This document shows positions 1 through 7,834 of a DNA stretch of 64,000 nt, piece after piece (the stretch's first letter is position 1; each line of letters begins with the position of its first letter). The stretch is taken from NCBI GenBank assembly GCA_030651765.1, contig JAUSBY010000012.1, positions 1 to 64,000 on the forward strand, given 5' to 3'. Source of the DNA: Coriobacteriia bacterium (lineage in GTDB: Bacteria > Actinomycetota > Coriobacteriia > Anaerosomatales > Anaerosomataceae). Position numbers and translations under genes: made by a program. Under the pieces are notes generated by a model. The model was not told where the DNA came from and did not search any database. It worked only from the letters and a program-made list of their open reading frames with translations.

Positions 1-272
1 TCGGCTTCACGCTCGTTCTGATCGGCTACTCCTACCTCTACGCCGCAGTGCGCGAGGCAGCCGGCAAGCGCACCATGGCCGGCCTCGTCGCCCACGGCTG
101 GGGCAACGCGTTCGTGCCGCTCTTCCCCACGATCGTGATGGTCGAAGGGGCAGCGCAGCAGCGCTACTGGATCTGGGCGGGACTCACGCTGTTGGCCGGT
201 TTGGTCGCTATGGTCGTCCGGTCGAGAAGGACAGCCAGACTCCGAAGCCCTAGCCTACTTGACGACGGGTAG
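1..272 (+). CDS. C-terminal end of a multi-pass membrane protein, possibly CPBP-family protease (5' partial)
   Basis: The frame is open from base 3 and leaves 89 residues before TAG. It shows three hydrophobic stretches: the truncated start, a middle segment containing AHGWGNAF, and a final segment before a basic tail (RSRRTARLR). A conserved His followed three residues later by Asn in a membrane helix, with a downstream FPT, resembles the last motif of CPBP (CAAX-protease-like, Rce1/Abi) intramembrane proteins. The catalytic EE motif of that family would lie upstream of the window, so the assignment rests on one motif. It ends about 120 bp before the convergent tRNA gene. Confidence 0.5.
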   Translation, partial: GFTLVLIGYSYLYAAVREAAGKRTMAGLVAHGWGNAFVPLFPTIVMVEGAAQQRYWIWAGLTLLAGLVAMVVRSRRTARLRSPSLLDDG

Positions 273-390
273 AATGACAGAGCGAGCACGTGGAGGAATG
301 CTGCGGATCCCCAGGACGCGAAACGGGACGGCCACTTGGCCGCCCCGTTCATCGCGAAGAGCACGTCACTCTGCATGCTCTGTCAAGTGC

Positions 391-467
<77 letters not shown>

Positions 468-542
468 AGACTGCTGCCCGCAGGCAGCGAAGCATCATAT
501 TACGGGTCAGAGGGCGCAGGTTCAAGCAACGGCGGCCCGAAT

Positions 543-1451
543 CTAGCGCACCATGCGCCTCAGCAGCGGATACGGATTGATAGCGCCTGGCTGATGGACC
601 TCAAAGTGGAGGTGCGGCGCGCTTGCCGACGCGTTGCCGGTGCTGCCGACGGTGCCGAGTACGTCTCCGGCCGTCACCGCTCCGCTTGGAATCGCAACGC
701 TGTCCAGATGCGCGTAGTAGTAGCGCGTACCGTTCTCGGCCTGGAGCCACACGGTAAGGCCGCCGAGACCGCTCGTCTTCGATGTCACCGTGCCATCGTG
801 CACGGCTACCACAGGGGTTCCGTTGGTCGCCATGATGTCCGTGCCTTTGTGGCTACGTCCACCGCTGCGCGGAAAGCCCCAACTGTCGATGTAGTCGTTC
901 GGTCCTGCTACGGGGAAGAGGCCGTTCGCCTCGATTCGCGCCCGCAGCTCCTCTTCAAGCCGTCGCAGCTCCTCTTGCTCCCGTCGCTCCTCGGCATTAC
1001 GCGCAGCATCGGCGCGATTACCCGCGATGACTGCCGCAGTCCTCACCGCAGACGTAGCCTTCTCGGCCTCGTCGCGTTCATCAAGAAGCAGGTCGCGATC
1101 GGCGTAGAGGGTCGTGAGGAGCGTCCGGTCAGCCCTGAGTGCGTCGGTCTCGTCGGCCAGCGGCGGCGCGAACGCCGCGCCGGCGGCCTTGAGCATCGAC
1201 AGCGCCTCCTCGGCGGGACCTTCGGGCAGTCGTGCCTCGAGCTCGGCGATGTCGTCCAGGACGGACGTCAACCGGGCCTCTGCCTGGCCGAGGGCAGCCG
1301 ATGCCCTCGTGTGCTCAGCGGCCACACCGGCCGCCGCCATACCGGCCGCCGCAACGGCGGGAGCCTCGTTCGCGTGGGCCGCGACAGGTACCGCGAGAGC
1401 GGCGACAAGTGCAACCGTTGCGATGGACGCAGTGCGTCGTCGTACGTTCAT
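543..1451 (-). CDS. M23-family (LytM) peptidoglycan endopeptidase with N-terminal coiled coil
   Basis: The start is the ATG at 1451 because GGAGG lies 6 nt upstream and the product (302 aa) then opens with a typical signal peptide: basic NVRRR, hydrophobic core, cleavage near AHANEA. Residues about 45-165 are Ala/Glu/Arg-rich and likely a coiled coil, as in EnvC/NlpD-like regulators. The C-terminal about 110 residues form an M23 domain with zinc-site motifs HxxxD (HKGTDI) and HLHFEVH, so catalytic residues look intact. Likely role: secreted hydrolase or amidase activator in wall remodelling. It lies downstream of coaBC with about 150 bp between, so it is probably a separate unit. Confidence 0.88.
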   Translation of the reverse strand: MNVRRRTASIATVALVAALAVPVAAHANEAPAVAAAGMAAAGVAAEHTRASAALGQAEARLTSVLDDIAELEARLPEGPAEEALSMLKAAGAAFAPPLADETDALRADRTLLTTLYADRDLLLDERDEAEKATSAVRTAAVIAGNRADAARNAEERREQEELRRLEEELRARIEANGLFPVAGPNDYIDSWGFPRSGGRSHKGTDIMATNGTPVVAVHDGTVTSKTSGLGGLTVWLQAENGTRYYYAHLDSVAIPSGAVTAGDVLGTVGSTGNASASAPHLHFEVHQPGAINPYPLLRRMVR

Positions 1452-1600
1452 ACGCCTCCGGGATCCGGGTACATTCCGGTGCCGCACACGGCGCAGAACG
1501 AAAACCGGGCCGCGGGCACAAGGCACAGACTACGCAAGCGGCTTGCCAACCCCGTGCCGGAGGTGTGGAGATGATGTGTGTGAAGCGCGGCCCGCGGCTC

Positions 1601-2803
1601 CTAGCGCGAACGCACGAGCGCGGCGGTGCGGTCGAGCAGCTCGCGCGCGATAGCGCGTTTGGCCAGCACGTCCATGCGCTCGGTGCCTGCCGCGGTGACG
1701 AAGAGCACGCGGTTCTCGTCGGTGCCGAAGCCAAGCGTCGGGTCGCTCACATCGTTGGCAACGACCAGGTGACAGCCCTTCGCGGCAAGCTTCCCGCGCG
1801 CGTTGGTCTCGACATCGGTCGTCTCGGCGGCAAAGCCGACCAGCACTGCACGGATGTCGTCGCGCGCGCCGAGTTCGGCGAGGATGTCGGGATTGCGCTC
1901 GAGCGCGATCGTTTCGGGCGCGTCGGCCTTCTTGATCTTGTCGCTGGCCACGATCGCCGGCCGGAAGTCGGCTACCGCGGCCGACATGATTATGATGTCC
2001 GCATCGGTGGCCCGTGCCAGGACGGCCGCGCGCATCTGCAGCGCCGTCTCAACGCGCACGACCTCGCAGCCGAAGGGGTCGGGCAGCGCACTCGGGCCGG
2101 TCACGAGCGAAACGCGCGCACCGCGGCGGGCGGCCTCCTCGGCGATCGCGAAGCCGGTCTTGCCCGAGGAGCGGTTGCCGATGAAGCGGACCGGGTCGAT
2201 GGGCTCGCGCGTGCCGCCGGCCGTCACGAGGACGCGGAGACCCGCAAGATCACGCACGCGCACGAGCTCGGCCTCGACCGCCTCGAGGATGACCTCCACC
2301 GGCGCGAGCCGCCCCTCGCCCACGTCACCGCATGCGAGCTCACCGCTGACCTGCTCGACAATCACAGCGCCGCGCGCCCTGAGCGTCGCCACGTTGCCGG
2401 CGGTGACCGGCTTGCGCCACATGTGCACGTTCATCGCGGGGGCCACAACGAGCGGCGCCTCGGAGGCGAGCGCGGTGGTGGTCAGCATATCGTCAGCGCG
2501 CCCGTGCGCAAGCTTGGCGATCACGTTCGCCGTGCACGGGGCGATAACGACCACGTCGGCTTCCTCGGCAAGTGATATGTGGTGGATCCTCGCGTCGGGC
2601 GCGTCCGCCCACATCGACACCGTGACAGGCTCGGACGTGAGCGTGCGGAAGGTGAGTGGCGTGACGAAACGGGTGGCAGCCTCGGTCATGACGACCTTGA
2701 CGCGATGCCCGCGCTTCACGAGCCCGCGAACGAGCTCGCACGTCTTGTAGGCCGCTATGCCGCCGGTCACACCGACGACGATCGTCTTTGGGTCCCGCTC
2801 CAC
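1601..2803 (-). CDS. coaBC: Bifunctional phosphopantothenoylcysteine decarboxylase/synthetase (coenzyme A synthesis)
   Basis: CoaBC joins cysteine to 4'-phosphopantothenate (CoaB) and decarboxylates the product (CoaC). The chosen start is GTG at 2803, preceded by AAGGAGGTGA at good spacing; an upstream ATG (2827) would put that ribosome site inside the gene. This gives 400 aa, normal for the family. The N-terminal flavoprotein half carries GVTGGIAAYK, the PxMNxxMW motif (APAMNVHMW) and the ACGDxGxGR cysteine motif. The C-terminal half has VTAGGTREPIDPVRFIGNRS and a KIKK element. In many bacteria coaBC follows rpoZ; here rpoZ is about 23 kb away on the same strand. Confidence 0.96.
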   Translation of the reverse strand: MERDPKTIVVGVTGGIAAYKTCELVRGLVKRGHRVKVVMTEAATRFVTPLTFRTLTSEPVTVSMWADAPDARIHHISLAEEADVVVIAPCTANVIAKLAHGRADDMLTTTALASEAPLVVAPAMNVHMWRKPVTAGNVATLRARGAVIVEQVSGELACGDVGEGRLAPVEVILEAVEAELVRVRDLAGLRVLVTAGGTREPIDPVRFIGNRSSGKTGFAIAEEAARRGARVSLVTGPSALPDPFGCEVVRVETALQMRAAVLARATDADIIIMSAAVADFRPAIVASDKIKKADAPETIALERNPDILAELGARDDIRAVLVGFAAETTDVETNARGKLAAKGCHLVVANDVSDPTLGFGTDENRVLFVTAAGTERMDVLAKRAIARELLDRTAALVRSR

Positions 2804-2860
2804 GCGCTCACCTCCTTCGGGCATCAAGGGTACACCGCGCCGGGGGGCGGTGTCGCGCTG

Positions 2861-3262
2861 TCAGCCGATGAGCACCACGGACGGATGACGGCCGTGCGCG
2901 CGGCGGTCGGCCGAGTACAGCGGCGCATCCAGCATGGTGGCGAGCGCCGCCGAACAGGCGTCGTAGACGTCGCATCCGGTCTCATCCGCATAACCGAGTG
3001 TCGCCTCGAGCAGCCCGGCGGACGGCGGGACCGCGACGAGCCCCGCGTCGGAGAAGAACACCACCGCTCCACGCGCCATCTCCGCCCCCGCCTTGCGGCG
3101 CACCGTCCGGAGCACCTCGTAGATGAAGAGGTCGGGGACGACAAGGACCACATCACCGCGGGCAGCCCGTCTGAGCAGATCGAGAGCGTCTTCGTGGCCA
3201 GGCTCCGGCGAGAACCACTTCACACCGGCCGACGCGTCGACGACCGCATAACGGCTATCCAC
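2861..3262 (-). CDS. vapC: PIN-domain toxin, VapC-like
   Basis: 133 aa. The acidic residues of a PIN ribonuclease are visible: D9 in VVDASAGVKW, E49 in FIYEV, D101 in VYDACSAALA and D119 in YSADR. The start codon overlaps the end of the upstream ribbon-helix-helix gene by 8 bp, the usual antitoxin-toxin coupling. By family, VapC toxins cleave RNA (often initiator tRNA or rRNA) unless bound by the partner; the target here cannot be read from sequence. Gene name given by family only. Confidence 0.85.
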   Translation of the reverse strand: MDSRYAVVDASAGVKWFSPEPGHEDALDLLRRAARGDVVLVVPDLFIYEVLRTVRRKAGAEMARGAVVFFSDAGLVAVPPSAGLLEATLGYADETGCDVYDACSAALATMLDAPLYSADRRAHGRHPSVVLIG

Positions 3263-3584
3263 TGCCAGGCCTCCCCCGTTCCGACACTATGCGCAGCACG
3301 ACGTCGGCATCGGCGTCACCCTCGTCGGCCGCACGGAGGCCGATCAGATACTCGCTCGCGAAGATCTCGGGGTGCGCGTCGCGTGAGGGCCAATCGTCCG
3401 CGATGCCCTCAGCGACATCGATCGCCCGCGTGACCGCCTCCCGGCGCGCCGTCTCGGCGCGGGATGTGACGTACTCGGCCAGCGCTTCCTGCACGACCGA
3501 GCTGCGGCTCCTGTCCAGCGCGTGGGCTTCCGCATCGACCCGCTCCAGCAAGTCATCGGCTATGTAGACGTTCACCTTGGCCAC
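3255..3584 (-). CDS. vapB: Ribbon-helix-helix antitoxin, VapB-like
   Basis: 109 aa from a GTG at 3584, chosen because GGGGTGA lies 5 nt upstream and translation then opens with the beta-strand AKVNVYIADDLLERV typical of CopG/RHH DNA-binding proteins; a longer version from 3629 is possible. Residues about 1-45 form the RHH fold (VNVYI, then two helices ending in ALAEYVTSR). The acidic C-terminal part (residues 50-109) is the likely toxin-wrapping tail. It overlaps the downstream PIN gene by 8 bp. Repeats at 3620-3641 just upstream are a plausible autoregulatory site. Confidence 0.75.
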   Translation of the reverse strand: MAKVNVYIADDLLERVDAEAHALDRSRSSVVQEALAEYVTSRAETARREAVTRAIDVAEGIADDWPSRDAHPEIFASEYLIGLRAADEGDADADVVLRIVSERGRPGSG

Positions 3585-3619
3585 CTGTATCACCCCGGAA
3601 CGTGCCATCGCAGAAGAAG

Positions 3620-3641
3620 GTACTACCATTCATGTACTACC
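3620..3641. promoter_or_regulatory. Direct-repeat operator candidate of the vapBC-like pair
   Basis: Two copies of GTACTACC start at 3620 and 3634, 14 bp apart, about 35-55 bp upstream of the antitoxin start. Direct repeats spaced by more than one helical turn are typical operators for ribbon-helix-helix repressors. Binding is inferred, not shown. Confidence 0.4.
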
Positions 3642-3704
3642 TGACATACTAGCGCTCGGCTCTGACACCGACAAGCACCGGCGCGCCCCTCATCCCACCC
3701 CGCC

Positions 3705-3735
3705 GGGTACATTGGGTACACACTGAAGCGTACCC
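3705..3735. promoter_or_regulatory. Three GGGTAC half-sites upstream of korA
   Basis: GGGTAC occurs at 3705-3710 and 3714-3719 in direct orientation and inverted as GTACCC at 3730-3735. The last two form a 6-bp inverted repeat with a 10-bp spacer, 39 bp upstream of the korA start. This could be a regulator site in the korAB promoter. No regulator is identified. Confidence 0.3.
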
Positions 3736-3774
3736 CGAGCACACACCTGTTCCACCAGCCAAGGAGGCCCGCCC

Positions 3775-5562
3775 GTGCCAGCACCCGCGAAGGGCAGCGA
3801 ACTGCGCGTGAAGATCGGAGGCGAGGCCGGCTTTGGGATCAAAGCCGCGGGACAGACGCTTGCCCGGTCCTTTGTCGCGTCCGGTCTCGAGATCTTCGAC
3901 CTCACCGAGTACCCGTCGCTTATCCGTGGCGGTCACAACACCTACACCCTCAGGGTCAGCCCGAGCGCCATATCGAGCCATGTTGAGGCTGTCGACGTGC
4001 TCGTAGCGCTCAACCGCGAGTCGATCGACCTGCATCAGAGCGAACTCGTCGACGGCGGAGCGGTCATCTACGACCCCGAGGACGAGAAGAACGCCGACTG
4101 GCAGGCGCCCGAGCGCCTGCTCGCCGTCCCGGTACCGCTCATGCGCCTTGCCAAGGACGCCGGCGGGCCGATCATGCGCAACACCGTCGCGCTCGGCGCG
4201 GTGCTCGCGCTCGTCGGCTTCCCTATCGATCCGCTCGCCGATGGACTGCGCGCACAGTTCGCGCACAAGGCGCCCGAGATCGCCGAGCAGAACGTGCTCG
4301 CCGCGACCGCCGGGCACGAGCACGCCACCGAGGCGGCGGCGACCTTCGGGGTCACCCTCGAGCCGGTCCCCGACGCGCCCAGACGGCTACTCGTCGATGG
4401 GAACGAGGCGATCGGTCTCGGGGCGCTGGCGGCCGGAATCGGCTTCTACGCCGCCTACCCGATGACGCCGGCATCCTCGGTACTGCACTTCATGGCCGCG
4501 CACGAGCGCGACGCGAGCGTGGTGGTCAAGCACACGGAAGACGAGATCGCCGCGATGAACATGGTGGTCGGCGCCGCGTTCACGGGGGCTCGCGCGATGT
4601 GCGCGAGCGCGGGCGGCGGCTTCGCGCTCATGGTGGAGGCGTTCGGCATGGCCGGCGTGAGCGAAAGTGCCGTTGTCGTCGGTGTGTTCACGCGCCCCGG
4701 ACCGGCAACCGGACTTCCCACCTGGACCGAGCAGTCCGACCTGCGCTACGTGCTCCACGCCGCCCAGGGCGAGTTCCCGCGGGTGGTGCTCGCTCCCGGC
4801 GACCGCGCCGATGCGTTCGAACTCGCGTGGAAGGCGTTCAACCTCGCCGACCAGCTCCAGACGCCGGTCGTGATCCTCGGCGACAGCTACCTCTCGGACA
4901 ACCGGCAGAGCGTGCCGTACTTCGACCTCGACGCCGTCGTGGTGGATCGCGGCAAGCTCGTGACCGAGGGGAACATCGCCGAGCATCCCGACGCGCTCGG
5001 CCAGACCGGCGAGTACCTGCGCTACAAGCTCGCCGACTACGGCGTCTCGGTCCGCGCGCTTCCCGGCGTGAAGGGAGCCACACAACTCGGCAACTCCTAC
5101 GAGCACGACGAGTACGGGTACGGCTCGGCAGGCGAGGCCGCCGACGTGCGCGTGGCGCAGAACGACAAGCGCATGCGCAAGCTCGAACTCGCGCGCAATC
5201 TCGTGCCGCGACCGGCGGTCTTCGGCGCTGAGGCGGCCGACGCGGACGTGGCCGTGCTCTTCTTCGGCACCACCAAGGGCCCGGCACTCGAGGCGATGCG
5301 CTGGCTCGAGGCAGACGGGGTGAAGGTGGCCGCGATGCAGGTCGTGACGCTCTCGCCGTTCCCCGCCGACGACGTGGCGGTGTTCCTCGGCGCGGCCAGA
5401 CGGAGCATCATCATCGAGGGTAACTACACCGGGCAGCTGCAGGGTCTGGTGCGCGAGCAGTGCCTGCGCGACGTGGACGAGTCACTCCACCGCTACGACG
5501 GGCGGCCGTTCTCGCCCGAGCAGGTCTACGCCAAGCTCAAGGAGGTGGCCGAGAATGCCTGA
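3775..5562 (+). CDS. korA: 2-oxoacid:ferredoxin oxidoreductase, fused gamma-alpha subunit (KorA type)
   Basis: 595 aa from a GTG preceded by AAGGAGG. Residues about 8-185 are the gamma domain (GEAGFGIKAAG, YPSLIRGGHNTY) and residues about 200-595 the alpha (pyrimidine-binding) domain with AAYPMTPASS and KHTEDEIAAMNMVVGAAFTG. This gamma-alpha fusion is typical of two-subunit KorAB enzymes, which oxidatively decarboxylate a 2-oxoacid to acyl-CoA and reduce ferredoxin, or run in reverse. 2-Oxoglutarate is the usual substrate of this arrangement, but pyruvate or another 2-oxoacid cannot be excluded. It overlaps korB by 8 bp. Its presence supports an anaerobic or ferredoxin-based metabolism. Confidence 0.92.
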   Translation: MPAPAKGSELRVKIGGEAGFGIKAAGQTLARSFVASGLEIFDLTEYPSLIRGGHNTYTLRVSPSAISSHVEAVDVLVALNRESIDLHQSELVDGGAVIYDPEDEKNADWQAPERLLAVPVPLMRLAKDAGGPIMRNTVALGAVLALVGFPIDPLADGLRAQFAHKAPEIAEQNVLAATAGHEHATEAAATFGVTLEPVPDAPRRLLVDGNEAIGLGALAAGIGFYAAYPMTPASSVLHFMAAHERDASVVVKHTEDEIAAMNMVVGAAFTGARAMCASAGGGFALMVEAFGMAGVSESAVVVGVFTRPGPATGLPTWTEQSDLRYVLHAAQGEFPRVVLAPGDRADAFELAWKAFNLADQLQTPVVILGDSYLSDNRQSVPYFDLDAVVVDRGKLVTEGNIAEHPDALGQTGEYLRYKLADYGVSVRALPGVKGATQLGNSYEHDEYGYGSAGEAADVRVAQNDKRMRKLELARNLVPRPAVFGAEAADADVAVLFFGTTKGPALEAMRWLEADGVKVAAMQVVTLSPFPADDVAVFLGAARRSIIIEGNYTGQLQGLVREQCLRDVDESLHRYDGRPFSPEQVYAKLKEVAENA

Positions 5563-6442
5563 GGTCGCAGAGATCCAGCGCGCGCTTGCGCCCACCTGGT
5601 GCCCGGGATGCGGCAACTTCAACATGCAGAAGGCGCTCTCCGAGGTACTTGCCGAGAGCGGTATGGGCTTCGAGGAGTACGTGATGGTGTGGGGCATCGG
5701 CTGCCATGGCAACGGCGCCGACTTCTACCGCTCGCAGGGCTTCCACGGCCTGCACGGACGGGCCCTGCCGCTTGCCACCGGCATCGCACTCACCAACCCG
5801 GACCTCAAGGTCATCGTGGAGATGGGTGACGGCGACGGCTACGGCATCGGCGGCAACCACTTCATCCACTCGGTCAGGCGCAACATCGACATGGTGGCCA
5901 TCTTCCACAACAACCAGATCTACGGCCTCACGACCGGCCAGGCCTCCCCCACCTCGGACCAGTTCATGAGGACACCGAGCACGCCGGGCGGTGTGGTCGA
6001 GGAGCCCGTGAACCCCGTCGGCGTGGCCGTCGCACAGGGCGCGACGTTCGTGGCGCGTGGCTTCGCCGGCGATGTCGAGCACCTGAAGGACCTCTACCGA
6101 CAGGCGATCGCCCACAAGGGCTTCGCCGTGGTAGACGTCTACCAGCCGTGCGTGACCTGGAACAAGATCAACACCTTCAAGTGGTTCCGGGACCGCGTCT
6201 ACAAGCTCGAGGAACTCGAGGGCTACGACCCCACCGACCGCACCGCCGCCTTCGAGCTCTCGATGTCCACGTTCCATGAGCTCACGTGCGCGCCCGATGA
6301 GTGCAAGATCCCCATCGGCGTGTTCTACCGCGAGGAGGACTCGTTCACCTACCAGGACGGGCTCCCGCAGCTCGATCGGCCGATGTGGAAGCACGCCGAG
6401 GCGCCGAGGGACATCGGCGCGATCCTCGAGAAGTTCGAGTAG
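5555..6442 (+). CDS. korB: 2-oxoacid:ferredoxin oxidoreductase beta subunit (KorB type)
   Basis: 295 aa. The thiamine-diphosphate subunit partner of korA: the N-terminal WCPGCG (C16, C19) contributes to the [4Fe-4S] site, and GDGDGYGIGGNHF followed by HNNQIYGLT is the TPP/Mg motif. Translation is coupled to korA by an 8-bp overlap. The gene is followed 3 bp after the stop by a strong hairpin. Two-subunit enzymes of this kind lack a separate ferredoxin delta subunit, and none is present here. Confidence 0.93.
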   Translation: MPEVAEIQRALAPTWCPGCGNFNMQKALSEVLAESGMGFEEYVMVWGIGCHGNGADFYRSQGFHGLHGRALPLATGIALTNPDLKVIVEMGDGDGYGIGGNHFIHSVRRNIDMVAIFHNNQIYGLTTGQASPTSDQFMRTPSTPGGVVEEPVNPVGVAVAQGATFVARGFAGDVEHLKDLYRQAIAHKGFAVVDVYQPCVTWNKINTFKWFRDRVYKLEELEGYDPTDRTAAFELSMSTFHELTCAPDECKIPIGVFYREEDSFTYQDGLPQLDRPMWKHAEAPRDIGAILEKFE

Positions 6443-6444
6443 AA

Positions 6445-6471
6445 GGCGCCATCGGATCGTCCGATGGCGCC
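6445..6471 (+). terminator. Hairpin after korB
   Basis: A perfect 12-bp stem (GGCGCCATCGGA / TCCGATGGCGCC) with a TCG loop starts 3 bp after the korB stop codon. The flank has no clear T-run, so it may act as a weak intrinsic terminator, or as a 3' stabiliser, between korB and the convergent gene ending at 6516. Confidence 0.65.
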
Positions 6472-6515
6472 TCCAGTCAGTACCTCGTGCCGTGCCGTAG
6501 CGATGAACCCGAACC

Positions 6516-7598
6516 CTACTCGGGCTGGGTGAACTCAGGCACCGCCCAGTTGTGGATGAACCAGATGGTGTGTACCGCATCGTCGGCGGCCTTGGTGAAC
6601 GCTCGCGCGCCGGCGTCACGGTCCGGTGTCTGGTAGTCGGTGTCACCGAACACTTCGGCCATGATGTTGCGCGTGCGCAGGCCGAAGTACAGCTGACCGT
6701 CGATCGTGACCGGATCATCCAGTAGCAGCGGCGCCATCCCGTCGTAGGCCGGCAAGCGACGGTACGAGTACCGCCCGAAATCGTAGTACGTGCCGGAGGC
6801 CGGGTCGTTCAGGCCGAGGAAGCTGTTGGTGTAGATCACCTTGTCGAGGGTGATGTCGCTGAACTTATCCGCGGCACCCGCGAAGAAGCACGCCGCACGA
6901 TACAGGTCGGCGGAGTCCAGCTCATTGGTGCCGTCGCTCTTGGCGCGAAGGTGACCGAGCGCGCCGAGGTCAGTGCGCACCAAGCCCGGCAGATACCCGT
7001 AGCGCATGAGCTCACGATACAGGCCCAGGTTCTCCCGGGGCGAGTCGATGGTCTTCTCGCTATCGCCGACGTGCAGCACCAACCGTCCTGCGGGATCCAG
7101 CGAGATCGAATCGGCCGCAGTGATGTTCTTGAGCGCCTCGGCATAGCCGCGATCGATCACGTCAGAGCCCGCGCGCGCCAGGTTGAGTCGGCCGAGCTCG
7201 ACCTCGACCGTGTAGTCGGCATACGCCTCCGGCACGTGGCCCTCCGGATCGAGAGGAACGAGCGGTAGATCGGCATTCCACCACGGCCAACCGTCCGGGA
7301 TCTCACTCTCATCGGCGATCGGCTGCGGGAATCCGCCTGCGACGCCCGCCTCAAAGCCGAGCGGGCGGACGAGCGTCTCGCCATCGGCTGCGAACTCCCA
7401 CGTCCAAACGTACGGTATCGGTGCGCCGTTGCTGTCACGCACGACACGGTATGGATCCCCGTACAGATCACCCTTTGCGATACCCGGCTCCTCGTTGCCG
7501 CCGCCCTTCTTGCCGCCGCCGCCGCCAGCGGCCACGGCCACCATCGGCACACACAGCGCCAGGATCAGGACGTAGCAGAACATGCGCATACGCGTCAT
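6516..7598 (-). CDS. Secreted protein of unknown function
   Basis: The ATG at 7598 is chosen because GGGGGAG sits just upstream and the 360-aa product then begins with a clear signal peptide (MTRMRMFCYVLILALCV..., cleavage near VAVAAG). A Gly/Lys linker follows (GGGGGKKGGG), then about 320 residues of soluble sequence rich in Asp, Tyr and Trp with no motif I recognise. No lipobox, membrane anchor or cell-wall sorting signal is seen. It is monocistronic, convergent with korB. A perfect Crp-type palindrome lies 106 bp upstream of the start, so expression may follow a Crp/Fnr-family regulator. Confidence 0.7.
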   Translation of the reverse strand: MTRMRMFCYVLILALCVPMVAVAAGGGGGKKGGGNEEPGIAKGDLYGDPYRVVRDSNGAPIPYVWTWEFAADGETLVRPLGFEAGVAGGFPQPIADESEIPDGWPWWNADLPLVPLDPEGHVPEAYADYTVEVELGRLNLARAGSDVIDRGYAEALKNITAADSISLDPAGRLVLHVGDSEKTIDSPRENLGLYRELMRYGYLPGLVRTDLGALGHLRAKSDGTNELDSADLYRAACFFAGAADKFSDITLDKVIYTNSFLGLNDPASGTYYDFGRYSYRRLPAYDGMAPLLLDDPVTIDGQLYFGLRTRNIMAEVFGDTDYQTPDRDAGARAFTKAADDAVHTIWFIHNWAVPEFTQPE

Positions 7599-7703
7599 AA
7601 GAGACTCCCCCTTGTCGATGTGAGAACACACTACGCCGGCTCAACTGTATGCGACCGTTGGTCGTCCCCCATCCATGACCGGCACGTGAAATGCTAACGA
7701 GAA

Positions 7704-7719
7704 TGTGACCTACGTCACA
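7704..7719. promoter_or_regulatory. Perfect Crp/Fnr-family palindrome
   Basis: TGTGACCTACGTCACA is a perfect TGTGA-N6-TCACA dyad, the consensus of Crp-like regulators (Crp, GlxR, Cmr). It lies in the 236-bp gap between the gene ending at 7835 and the start of the secreted-protein gene at 7598, so it most likely regulates the latter. The rest of this gap shows nothing else I can support. Confidence 0.6.
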
Positions 7720-7834
7720 GATGTAGCGCCGACTTAAGCGACGAAAGGCGTTCTCAACGCGCCGGTCGGCTCCCGGCAGGCCGACAGGCGGCGGCGCAGT
7801 CCGAGGAATGGCACGCGCCGGTGCCCACGGTGCC

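Noticed and set aside
1232-2575. Open frame of 447 codons on the plus strand opposite coaBC
   Set aside because: Antisense to coaBC with its conserved motifs; Arg/His/Gly-rich translation.
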